DNA of 64,000 nucleotides, taken from positions 90,954-154,953 of the forward strand of contig CAZCSO010000002.1 in assembly GCA_964501315.1 (NCBI GenBank). The letters are read 5' to 3'. Under the pieces are notes generated by a model, which saw only the letters and a program-made list of their open reading frames with translations, searched no databases and was not told where the DNA came from. The translations under genes were made by a program, and so were the position numbers. The stretch is from UBA5603 sp964501315. GTDB taxonomy: Bacteria > Bacillota_I > Bacilli_A > Izemoplasmatales > Hujiaoplasmataceae. Of this stretch, positions 7,837-15,006 are shown one piece after another; within the stretch, counting starts at the first letter, position 1; each line of letters opens with the position of its first letter.

Positions 7837-9609
7837 CGAAGCGATGAGTTCTTTATTGAGCGATTGAACCACCAAACGCTCCATTTTTTCAACGGCTCGG
7901 TCGTACGTTATGAGTCCATTTACTTCTAACTCTACATCCGATAATTGCGTATAAATCGTTGCACACAATCCTTCCGATACCAACGGAAGGATTTGATCTC
8001 TTATGAGGTTCTCGTAAGCGTCGGTTAGGGATTGTGATGATGAAAACATACGATATCCGAAGCTGTGATCGTAATCCCATACGTGATGTTCGATGTTATA
8101 GGAATATCCCCCAAATTCAGATAAGATGAATGGACGATTATTGAGTTTTCGCGGTTTTTTTACCTCAAATATGTATTTATGTATGCTTTTGAAATCGGGT
8201 CCGTTTTGGTCATGCCAACCACTGGCATGATCCACCAATCGAGTGGGATCGATTTTCTTCACTTCTTGAGCGATCCGTTTCGCATCAAATTGCCCCCAAC
8301 CTTCGTTAAAGGGAACCCAAACGACAATGCTGGGGTGATTGAAGAGATGCGATATCATCTGTTTTAGATGCTGTTCGAATTCGGTACGACCTTTTTGATT
8401 TTGACGATGGAACCATGCGTAATGGGAATCTTTGAGATGAATACCCAAATTAGGCAATGTCACAGCTAAGGATAACCCAAGTTGACCGACACCGCCGCTG
8501 GGCATGTCTTGCCAAACCAACATTCCCAACCGGTCGCAGTGATAATACCAGCGCGATGGCTCGACTTTGATGTGTTTTCGAAGCATGTTAAATCCTAATG
8601 CCTTCATGAGAAGTATATCATCGATCATGGCTTGATCCGTAGGTTGTGTTAACAGACCATCTGGGAAATACCCTTGGTCAAGAACACCCGTCATGAAGTA
8701 GGGAGAATCATTGAGAAAGATTCGGGGAATCCCATTTGCATCCTGTTGAATAGACACAGATCGAAGCCCAAAATACGATTCAATAGAATCGGAAGGAACT
8801 TCATTTATTATTTCAAGTTTGAAATCGTACAACTTTGGATTTTCCGGAGACCATAAGGTTGCGTTCGGAAGTAGGATTTCCGTAAATTCATTCGCAGGAA
8901 TAATCGTCTCAATCCATTGTTTTTGGTGATCGAATATCGTTAATCGACATTGAATTGATGCTTCTTGGTTGAGGATGGGATTGATTCGAATCGAAGATTT
9001 ATGGGTATCAGGAATGATTTTGATATCGCGAATGTAGATTCTTTCAACCCATTCGTACCATACGGTTTGCCATATGCCTGACGTAGCGGTATACCAAATT
9101 CCTTTCGGTGATAAAACCTGTTTGCCTCGTTCTTGATCGGCTGTATCGGTTGGATCGGTTACCATCACGATTAATTCGTTAATTCCATCGAGAACTTGAT
9201 CGGTTATGTCAAACGTAAAAGGCAGATACCCACCGACATGTTTGCCGATAAATTGTTGATTGACGATGACTTCTGCAGTGTAATCGACGGCTTCAAAATG
9301 AAGTAAACACCGTTGATTATGTAGCTTCTTAGTATCAAAAAGTCGACGATAGATGAGCTTTTCGGAAGGCCTTAAAGCTCTTTGCACGTTTGACAACAAA
9401 CTTTCGATTGAAAAAGGAACCAGGATTTTTCCTTGATAATCTACTGGACCTAGGTCATCGTTTTGTACAATGGCATAATCGTATTCACCATTCAAATTCG
9501 TCCAGTTATTCCGCTTTAATTGTGGTCTTGGGTAATCGTTTAGGGGAATGGATTGGTTGACTAACGAGGTATATTTCGATGTCAATGTCGGGGAAGATAA
9601 TTGTGCCAT
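7807..9609 (-). CDS. Glycoside hydrolase family 2 protein
   Basis: A 600-residue GH2 enzyme (beta-galactosidase/glucuronidase/mannosidase superfamily). An N-terminal jelly-roll sugar-binding domain (about 30-190, including the TSGIWQTVWYE motif) is followed by an Ig-like domain (about 190-290) and a TIM barrel. The acid/base Glu is in WVPFNEGWGQFD (Asn435-Glu436) and the nucleophile is in ILSEFGGYS (Glu498). The RKH and WQDMPSGG segments are also family-typical. There is no signal peptide, so it acts on imported glycosides. The GPH symporter upstream could supply them. The exact sugar is not readable; the overall pattern resembles the widespread 'sugar-binding domain-containing' GH2 of Clostridia. 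AAGGAGCTCTATC precedes ATG 9609. Confidence 0.92.
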   Translation of the reverse strand: MAQLSSPTLTSKYTSLVNQSIPLNDYPRPQLKRNNWTNLNGEYDYAIVQNDDLGPVDYQGKILVPFSIESLLSNVQRALRPSEKLIYRRLFDTKKLHNQRCLLHFEAVDYTAEVIVNQQFIGKHVGGYLPFTFDITDQVLDGINELIVMVTDPTDTADQERGKQVLSPKGIWYTATSGIWQTVWYEWVERIYIRDIKIIPDTHKSSIRINPILNQEASIQCRLTIFDHQKQWIETIIPANEFTEILLPNATLWSPENPKLYDFKLEIINEVPSDSIESYFGLRSVSIQQDANGIPRIFLNDSPYFMTGVLDQGYFPDGLLTQPTDQAMIDDILLMKALGFNMLRKHIKVEPSRWYYHCDRLGMLVWQDMPSGGVGQLGLSLAVTLPNLGIHLKDSHYAWFHRQNQKGRTEFEQHLKQMISHLFNHPSIVVWVPFNEGWGQFDAKRIAQEVKKIDPTRLVDHASGWHDQNGPDFKSIHKYIFEVKKPRKLNNRPFILSEFGGYSYNIEHHVWDYDHSFGYRMFSSSQSLTDAYENLIRDQILPLVSEGLCATIYTQLSDVELEVNGLITYDRAVEKMERLVVQSLNKELIASLNQTNGKSQ

Positions 9610-9641
9610 GATAGAGCTCCTTCATTGTAAAGACTACTTTC

Positions 9642-9647
9642 ATTATA
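9642..9647 (-). promoter_or_regulatory. -10 box for the GH2 gene
   Basis: TATAAT on the minus strand, 33 bases before the GH2 start codon. No convincing -35 hexamer is seen at 16-18 nt. It faces the esterase promoter in the 136-bp divergent region. Confidence 0.4.
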
Positions 9648-9695
9648 CCATAGATAAATGAATATGAAACTTAGGTTTTCGCGTTGAAATGGCAA

Positions 9696-9724
9696 TTGCG
9701 AAATCGCAAATATTACGCTATAAT
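9696..9724 (+). promoter_or_regulatory. Promoter of the esterase gene, with operator-like inverted repeat over the -35
   Basis: TTGCGA (9696-9701), a 17-nt spacer and TATAAT (9719-9724). The -35 hexamer is also the left arm of a perfect inverted repeat TTGCGA-AA-TCGCAA (9696-9709), where a repressor could block RNA polymerase and perhaps also affect the divergent GH2 gene. Confidence 0.6.
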
Positions 9725-9745
9725 TAGTAATAACGAGGTGCTTGA

Positions 9746-10552
9746 ATGAAAACAATAGATATCCTAGATATGACTCTTGAAGCATTAAATGGACGTCATC
9801 GCACAATCCGTATTTTTTTACCCGATTCTTATACGAAAGAAACTGAAAAACACTATCCAGTCTTGTACATGCACGATGGTCAGAATTTAGTTGATCCTGC
9901 AAAATTCAGTGGGTATTCATGGGATGTGTTAAACACAGCCCATAAACTGGCAAATCAAAAACAAATTCCTGAACTGATCATCGTCGGAATTGACTCGGAT
10001 GACGAACATCGCATTGAAGAATATACCCACTCATTGTCGAAACACGCCATGAAAGGAATTCAAAAATATCAAACAAGAGCAAACTTCATTCCCGAAGGAG
10101 AGAACTATGCTCGTTTTATTGTCAATCAACTAAAGCCTTACGTCGATTCCCACTATCGAACGTTACCGGGGCGAGAAACGACCGCAATCGCTGGCAGTTC
10201 CTGTGGGGGAAATATATCCTTATATATTGGTGCTAACTATGACCATGTGTTCAGTATCGTTGGCGCATTTTCACCTGCGTACTGGATTATTCATGACGAT
10301 ATCTATAAACGAATTAAAGATAAGACGTTTCAACTTCCGATGCGGTTTTATCATGATATGGGAGGAAAAGAGAACGGGATATGGACGGTCTTTACGTTAC
10401 TTTCCGAAGCCAAAAAGATGAATCGAGTCTTTTTAAATCATTCACAATCCCATCTTGACAGTTATTTCGTCATTGATCGAAAAGCACGTCATACTGAACT
10501 GTTTTGGCAAGATCGTTTCTATGGTTTTTTACTATGGGCTTTTGGTGAATAA
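9746..10552 (+). CDS. Alpha/beta-hydrolase esterase (putative esterase, EstD/Fes-like family)
   Basis: A 268-residue esterase of the PF00756 family (antigen 85/esterase D/enterobactin esterase type). It shows PVLYMHDGQNL, typical of the oxyanion-hole loop, and the nucleophile elbow AIAGSSCGGN (Ser152 in GSSCGG). Asp and His candidates occur in the C-terminal third (FYHDMGGKENG, ARHTELFW). It has no signal peptide and so is cytosolic. Substrates in the family range from acetylated or feruloylated carbohydrates to siderophore esters. Proximity to GH2 favours deacylation of imported carbohydrates, but that is inference. The start follows CGAGGTGCTTGA. A small GC-rich operator-like repeat in its promoter suggests local regulation. 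Confidence 0.85.
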   Translation: MKTIDILDMTLEALNGRHRTIRIFLPDSYTKETEKHYPVLYMHDGQNLVDPAKFSGYSWDVLNTAHKLANQKQIPELIIVGIDSDDEHRIEEYTHSLSKHAMKGIQKYQTRANFIPEGENYARFIVNQLKPYVDSHYRTLPGRETTAIAGSSCGGNISLYIGANYDHVFSIVGAFSPAYWIIHDDIYKRIKDKTFQLPMRFYHDMGGKENGIWTVFTLLSEAKKMNRVFLNHSQSHLDSYFVIDRKARHTELFWQDRFYGFLLWAFGE

Positions 10553-10568
10553 AACCATTAATAAAGGG

Positions 10569-10596
10569 TTGATTTTTTGATTTAAAAGTGTATAAT
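10569..10596 (+). promoter_or_regulatory. Promoter of the PII-like/antiporter operon
   Basis: TTGATT (10569-10574), a 16-nt spacer and consensus TATAAT (10591-10596); the RBS TTGGGAGGTT precedes the first gene. Confidence 0.75.
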
Positions 10597-10625
10597 ACCT
10601 TAAGTGGTCTATTTGGGAGGTTCTT

Positions 10626-10961
10626 ATGAAATTAATGGTTTACGTTCTGAATGATGTCCATCTATTAGACAAATTCTTAATTGCCCTAAAAGAAAACAAT
10701 GTTCGCGGTGCGACGATTTTAAACAGTACCGGAATGGGTAGAATGCTTTCTGAAAACGACGATATGAATTTATTTGGATCATTCAAATTTTTATTTGATG
10801 GACCGAGATCTGAGTCTCGCGTCATCTTAATTGCTTTGGAAGATGAACAAGTCGAATGCGTTCTTAACATCATTGAGACATTCGCGGGCGATTTATCGAA
10901 ACCAAACAGCGGTATTGTATTTACATTACCAATCGATTACATCAAGGGATACAAAAAGTAA
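10626..10961 (+). CDS. PII-like signalling protein
   Basis: A 111-residue protein with the beta-alpha-beta-beta-alpha-beta pattern of PII (GlnB/GlnK) proteins. It starts with MKLMVYVLNDVHLLDKFL and continues with RGATILNSTGMGRML and the C-terminal GIVFTLPIDYIKGY, which matches the conserved end of PII-like proteins. The T-loop region (about residues 38-62) differs from GlnB: no uridylylated Tyr51 context and no ammonium-transporter pairing. This makes it a PII-like (SbtB/CutA-superfamily) sensor and not a nitrogen regulator. It sits 12 bases before a cation/proton antiporter in one operon, so it probably binds a nucleotide and controls that transporter. Which ligand it senses is unknown. Confidence 0.8.
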   Translation: MKLMVYVLNDVHLLDKFLIALKENNVRGATILNSTGMGRMLSENDDMNLFGSFKFLFDGPRSESRVILIALEDEQVECVLNIIETFAGDLSKPNSGIVFTLPIDYIKGYKK

Positions 10962-10973
10962 GGTGCTGATGGT

Positions 10974-12203
10974 ATGAATTTAATAGGTTTATTATATGCG
11001 GGTATCTTAATTGTTACCGGACTTCTTTTTGGCAAGATTGCCAAATACGCCAAGCTTCCGAACGTAACGGGATACCTTGTTGGAGGTCTGCTCATAGGAC
11101 CTTCTTTACTGGGCATCATATCGAGTGAAGCCATTGAAACGATGACAATCGTATCGAATGTTGCTTTAGGATTTATCGCTTTTTCGATTGGGAATGAGCT
11201 TAAATTATCCTATTTTAAAGAAGTTGGAACAAGACCGATTGTTATTGCAGTGTTAGAAGCCCTATTCGGTGTCTTATTTGTGTTCGTTGCTGTGTTGCTT
11301 TACTTCTTGATTACACGTCAATTTACCATTGATAACATTCGTTTCTCATTGGTACTTGCGGCTATTGCGGCTGCAACTGCCCCTGCGGCTACCTTTATGG
11401 TTGTTAAACAATACAAAGCAAAAGGTGAGCTGACGAATACGTTATTGTCAGTTGTTGCACTTGATGACTCTGTAGCCATCATGTTATTTGGGATTTTTGT
11501 TGCCGTAGCGAATATTTTGGGAAAAGGATCTGGGACGGATACACCCATTATTCTACAAATATTGGCTCCGTTCTGGGAGATTATCTTATCGCTTGGAATC
11601 GGTGGAATATTTGGAATTATCGTCACCTTTGCGGTCATGTGGTTTACAGGACGTGGCAATCGTATTAGCGTTATTATTGCGGCTGTTTTCTTAACCATAT
11701 TTCTTGCCGATTACTTGGGAGGATCATCGATTTTGGCCTGCATGGCATTAGGCGGTGTCTTTGCAAACACCTCTAAGAAATACGATGAAGTGTCTTCGCT
11801 GACCAACTTCATTACCCCACCGATTTTCATCATGTTCTTTGTGATGAGCGGAGCGGAATTGAACTTATCGGTTCTCGTTAGCGTTGGCATCATCGGTTTA
11901 ATCTACATCATAACCCGTGTTGGCGGAAAGATATTTGGTTCTTGGTTAGGCGCTACTGTAACGCATGCCGATCCAAAAATCAAAAAGTACTTAGGGTATG
12001 CATTGATTCCTCAAGCTGGGGTTGCCATTGGGTTGAGTCTTGTCGCGACACAAGTCTTGAATCCAGAGATGGGCTCGCAAATTCGGACCATTATTTTGTG
12101 CGGTACGCTTATCTATGAATTATTAGGCCCGCTCATTACGAAAAAAGCGCTTCAAGCTTCGGGTGAGATTATCATCGAAAAGAAACACAAACAAACCGTT
12201 TAG
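10974..12203 (+). CDS. CPA2-type cation:proton antiporter
   Basis: A 409-residue membrane protein with about 12 helices, of the monovalent cation:proton antiporter-2 family. Key sites are the helix-break motif ATAPAATFMVV and the VVALDDSVAIML segment with an Asp-Asp pair, as in electrogenic Na+/H+ exchangers (KefB/C-type K+ proteins carry QD). The protein ends about 15 residues after the last helix: there is no RCK/TrkA-N or TrkA-C nucleotide-binding domain. Regulation is therefore likely provided in trans by the PII-like protein encoded upstream. The role is Na+ or K+ extrusion and pH homeostasis at the cell membrane. The RBS AAGGTGCTGATGG overlaps the upstream stop. A terminator closes the two-gene operon. 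Confidence 0.9.
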   Translation: MNLIGLLYAGILIVTGLLFGKIAKYAKLPNVTGYLVGGLLIGPSLLGIISSEAIETMTIVSNVALGFIAFSIGNELKLSYFKEVGTRPIVIAVLEALFGVLFVFVAVLLYFLITRQFTIDNIRFSLVLAAIAAATAPAATFMVVKQYKAKGELTNTLLSVVALDDSVAIMLFGIFVAVANILGKGSGTDTPIILQILAPFWEIILSLGIGGIFGIIVTFAVMWFTGRGNRISVIIAAVFLTIFLADYLGGSSILACMALGGVFANTSKKYDEVSSLTNFITPPIFIMFFVMSGAELNLSVLVSVGIIGLIYIITRVGGKIFGSWLGATVTHADPKIKKYLGYALIPQAGVAIGLSLVATQVLNPEMGSQIRTIILCGTLIYELLGPLITKKALQASGEIIIEKKHKQTV

Positions 12204-12204
12204 T

Positions 12205-12231
12205 AAAGCCGTTTTACGGCTTTTCTTTTTT
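12205..12231 (+). terminator. Terminator of the PII-like/antiporter operon
   Basis: AAAGCCG - TTTTA - CGGCTTT followed by TCTTTTTT. Confidence 0.85.
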
Positions 12232-12237
12232 CATCAA

Positions 12238-12266
12238 TTGATAGATAGCATGAGATATGGTAAAAT
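12238..12266 (+). promoter_or_regulatory. Promoter of the GH17-rimM-trmD unit
   Basis: TTGATA (12238-12243), a 17-nt spacer and TAAAAT (12261-12266); the RBS TAGGAGGATTT precedes ATG 12291. Confidence 0.7.
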
Positions 12267-12290
12267 AGTGACAACTAGGAGGATTTAGAA

Positions 12291-13196
12291 ATGCTTAAAT
12301 ATGGTAAAGGTGTTTGTTATTCTGGGTATCGGGAAAATCAAAGTCCCCGCGACCGTGTTTACCCCTCATACGATGAGGTTTTAGAAGATTTAAAGATACT
12401 AGAGGGTCAATTTGATTATTTACGTATGTATGACCCATACGACCATGCAAAAACCGTATTACGCGTGATTAAAGACAATAACTTATCGTTTAAAGTCATG
12501 TTGGGTGTTGAACCAAGAGGCGAAATCTCGAATCCAAATTGCCCATGGGGCGGCTTGCACAGCGATGAAGAGATTAAAATCAATCGTACGCAAAATTATC
12601 GACAATTAGATTTGTTGGCCGATTTGGCTAACGAATATAAGGGCATTGTATTAGCGGTCTCCGTCGGTAATGAAAATACCTCAGAATGGCATCATAATTT
12701 AATGCCAGCAGAGGTGTTGGCGGACCATGTTCGTTATATCAAGAAAAAAGTATCGGTTCCCGTAACATTTTGTGAAGGTACCTACTCATGGATTCATCAT
12801 TGCAAACCGATTGCTGCTGAAGTCGATTTCATCAGCATTCATTCGTATCCATTATGGTTGAGAACACCTTTGAAAAAAGCATTGGAATTAAACCAAAAAG
12901 ATTATTTGGACACACAAAAAGCGTATCCGGGAAAACAAATCATTTTCACCGAATTCGGTTGGGCTACGTCTTCTACTGGACAAATGATTGAAGAAGATAC
13001 CAACGAAAAAGCGCAAGAAATCTATTTAACGGCCGTAGATCAATGGGCTGAAAAAAACCAAATTACGATGTTTGTTTTCGAAGCGTTTGACGAACCTTGG
13101 AAAGGCGGAAACAATCCGTTAGAACCTGAGAAACATTGGGGAATCTATTCGGTAGACCGCACGCCTAAGTTGTACTATAAAAAGAGGAATATGTAA
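12291..13196 (+). CDS. GH17-like beta-glucan hydrolase or transferase
   Basis: A 301-residue (beta/alpha)8-barrel protein of the glycoside hydrolase 17 type. Seen are KYGKGVCYSGYRENQSP at the start, DYLRMYDPYDHA, the acid/base motif VSVGNENTSEW (Glu128), FISIHSYPLW and the nucleophile motif IIFTEFGWATSS (Glu221), all in the order of GH17 enzymes. GH17 acts on beta-1,3(-1,4) glucans; bacterial members also build cyclic or branched glucans. There is no signal peptide, so it is cytosolic, which suggests work on imported oligosaccharides or on an intracellular glucan. Its stop overlaps the rimM start (TAATG), so it is translationally coupled to a ribosome-maturation gene, an unusual neighbour. 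Confidence 0.82.
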   Translation: MLKYGKGVCYSGYRENQSPRDRVYPSYDEVLEDLKILEGQFDYLRMYDPYDHAKTVLRVIKDNNLSFKVMLGVEPRGEISNPNCPWGGLHSDEEIKINRTQNYRQLDLLADLANEYKGIVLAVSVGNENTSEWHHNLMPAEVLADHVRYIKKKVSVPVTFCEGTYSWIHHCKPIAAEVDFISIHSYPLWLRTPLKKALELNQKDYLDTQKAYPGKQIIFTEFGWATSSTGQMIEEDTNEKAQEIYLTAVDQWAEKNQITMFVFEAFDEPWKGGNNPLEPEKHWGIYSVDRTPKLYYKKRNM

Positions 13197-13705
13197 TGAA
13201 AGATGGCTTAATCCATATTGGTAAAATCGTTAATACACACGGATTAAAAGGCGAAGTCAAAGTCAAGAGTTTCACGGATTTCAAATCCCAACGATATTCA
13301 AAGACCAATGACACTTATATCTTTTTTCAAGAAGCCTATTATCCGGTCCGAATTAAATCATTTCGAACCCATCAAGGGTTCGATTATTTGGTGTTTATGA
13401 ATCATGAAGACATCAATTTGGTCGAACGCTTCAAAGGGTGTGATTTATTTGCGGAAAACACGACGCCTACTGGATTAAAAGCCAATGAATATTTACCTAG
13501 CGATCTAATTGGACTTTCCGTTAGCCAAGGAGAAAACTTGGTTGGTACGGTCTGTGACATTCGAACCTACCCTCAAGGGGATTATCTTGAGGTGGTGGAT
13601 AATAACAATAAGAAGTCTTTGATTCCTTTTCGGAATCCCTTTATTATCTCCGTCAATCTTGATGATAAAACCATTCACATCGTCGAAATGGAGGGTCTTG
13701 TATGA
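13196..13705 (+). CDS. rimM: 16S rRNA processing protein RimM
   Basis: A 169-residue RimM. The N-terminal half begins with IHIGKIVNTHGLKGEVKVKSFTDF, the family signature, and the C-terminal PRC-barrel half includes LIGLSVSQGENLVGTV and LIPFRNPFIISVNLDDKTI. RimM assists maturation of the 30S head by binding S19. The gene begins in the stop of the GH17-like gene and its own stop overlaps trmD (ATGA). The usual upstream partners of Firmicutes (rpsP, khpA) are not here. Confidence 0.95.
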   Translation: MKDGLIHIGKIVNTHGLKGEVKVKSFTDFKSQRYSKTNDTYIFFQEAYYPVRIKSFRTHQGFDYLVFMNHEDINLVERFKGCDLFAENTTPTGLKANEYLPSDLIGLSVSQGENLVGTVCDIRTYPQGDYLEVVDNNNKKSLIPFRNPFIISVNLDDKTIHIVEMEGLV

Positions 13706-14388
13706 AAATAACGATATTGACCATTTTCCCTGAGATGTTTGACGGTGTTTTTACCGAATCAATTCTTAAACGCGCTCAAGGATTGGGAATTGTTGATATC
13801 CAGTTCGTGAATTTTCGAGAATTCTCGACGAATAAGCACCATCGTGTCGACGATTATTCTTTTGGCGGTGGACCGGGATTGGTTTTGGCTGCAGAACCCA
13901 TCTATCGAGCATTACAGTCCATTCCGGATCAAGCTAGCGCACTCAAGATTTTGATGACTCCACAAGGCGAACCGTATACACAGTCCTTAGCGAATGAACT
14001 TTCAACCTTTGAACACATCATTATTATTTGCGGACATTATGAAGGATTTGACGAACGCATATTATCATTCGTCGATCGAGAAATCTCGATTGGTGACTAT
14101 GTGTTGACCGGTGGTGAAATTGGCGCAATGGTCCTTGTCGATAGCATCACGCGCTTACTTCCAGGTGTATTGAGCAGTCAAGAGAGTTATGAACAGGACT
14201 CGTTTTATAATGGCATGTTGGAGTATCCTCAATACACGCGTCCTCAGGAATTTATGGGGATGAAAGTACCGGATGTTTTGTTAAATGGAAATCATGCAGA
14301 AATCGAGAAATGGCGAAAAGAACAGTCTTGGAAACGGACTCTAGAACGACGCCCGGACTTGATTAAAAAACGAGATAAAAAAGATTGA
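13702..14388 (+). CDS. trmD: tRNA (guanine-37-N1)-methyltransferase TrmD
   Basis: A 228-residue SPOUT methyltransferase that makes m1G37 in tRNAs reading CUN, CCN and CGG, which prevents +1 frameshifting. It starts with ITILTIFPEMF. The trefoil-knot SAM site shows FGGGPGLVLAAEP, CGHYEGFDERI and SIGDYVLTGGEIGAMV. The C-terminal substrate helix contains QYTRPQEFMGMKVPDVLLNGNH in pieces typical of TrmD. It overlaps rimM by four bases and is followed by a separate rplS promoter. Confidence 0.97.
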   Translation: MKITILTIFPEMFDGVFTESILKRAQGLGIVDIQFVNFREFSTNKHHRVDDYSFGGGPGLVLAAEPIYRALQSIPDQASALKILMTPQGEPYTQSLANELSTFEHIIIICGHYEGFDERILSFVDREISIGDYVLTGGEIGAMVLVDSITRLLPGVLSSQESYEQDSFYNGMLEYPQYTRPQEFMGMKVPDVLLNGNHAEIEKWRKEQSWKRTLERRPDLIKKRDKKD

Positions 14389-14413
14389 TTTAACCTGCAT
14401 TCTATGATATAAT
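14385..14413 (+). promoter_or_regulatory. Promoter of rplS
   Basis: TTGATT (14385-14390, over the trmD stop), a 17-nt spacer and TATAAT (14408-14413). Transcription should start near 14420, leaving a leader of about 78 nt before rplS; autoregulatory leader folding is possible, but I see no strong helix. Confidence 0.7.
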
Positions 14414-14497
14414 ACAAAACGCTGTAAGAACCTATCTGTTATTCCGCTAAACGTGATTTATGAGTAATGGAGTTATTATGTTAAGGAGTTGATCACT

Positions 14498-14845
14498 ATG
14501 TCGCAGCAATTAATCGATCAAGTAACACAAGAATTTATCAAGAATGACATCCCCCAATTTCGTCCGGGAGACAATGTCAGAGTATCGGTAAAGATCAAAG
14601 AAGGAAACCGTGAACGGATTCAAGCATTCGAAGGTCTTTGCATTAAACGACAAGGCGGAGGCGTAAGCGAAACATTTACCGTCAGAAAGATGTCCTATGG
14701 TATTGGTGTTGAACGTACCTTTCCATTGCATTCTCCTCTGATTGAAAAAATTGAAGTCGTACGCTTTGGTAAAGTTCGTCGTGCTCATCTTGGTTACATT
14801 CGTGGGTTATCTGCTAAAGCCGCACGTATCAAAGAAAGACGCTAG
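14498..14845 (+). CDS. rplS: 50S ribosomal protein L19
   Basis: A 115-residue L19 with FRPGDNVRVSVKIKEGNRER, IQAFEGLCIKR and the C-terminal KVRRAHLGYIRGLSAKAARIKE. It lies at the 30S-50S interface. The AAGGAG at 14483-14488 gives a 9-nt spacing to ATG 14498; an in-frame TTG at 14489 abuts that RBS and is rejected. The gene has its own promoter and terminator although it follows trmD in the classical rimM-trmD-rplS order. Confidence 0.97.
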   Translation: MSQQLIDQVTQEFIKNDIPQFRPGDNVRVSVKIKEGNRERIQAFEGLCIKRQGGGVSETFTVRKMSYGIGVERTFPLHSPLIEKIEVVRFGKVRRAHLGYIRGLSAKAARIKERR

Positions 14846-14849
14846 TTTT

Positions 14850-14879
14850 AAAAAAGACAATCTTCGGATTGTCTTTTTT
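14850..14879 (+). terminator. Terminator of rplS
   Basis: AAAAAAGACAATC - TTCG - GATTGTCTTTTTT, a 13-bp stem with a UUCG tetraloop. Confidence 0.9.
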
Positions 14880-14891
14880 CATTCTTTCACG

Positions 14892-14954
14892 TTATGAAAA
14901 TTTTTCATAAAATGTTTCAAAACCATTGAAAGACTTACCAATAAATGATAGAAT
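14892..14954 (+). promoter_or_regulatory. Promoter and palindromes before the CcpA-like regulator
   Basis: TTGAAA (14926-14931), a 17-nt spacer and TAGAAT (14949-14954). Two inverted repeats are upstream or overlapping: TTATGAAAA-T-TTTTCATAA (14892-14910, 9-bp arms) and TTTCAA-AACCA-TTGAAA (14915-14931), the second covering the -35. They could be operators. Neither carries the central CG of typical LacI-family sites. Confidence 0.55.
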
Positions 14955-15006
14955 ATCGTAAAGATAGACATATCTTTGCGTTTTTAGAAAGGATTGGGAT
15001 TGAATT

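Noticed and set aside
9582..9902. 106-codon minus-strand frame across the GH2-esterase gap
   Set aside because: It overlaps the start regions and promoters of both genes; the composition is that of non-coding sequence.
10626..10961. Classical GlnB/GlnK nitrogen regulator
   Set aside because: The size and fold fit PII, but the T-loop uridylylation context and nitrogen genes are missing and the partner is a cation antiporter.
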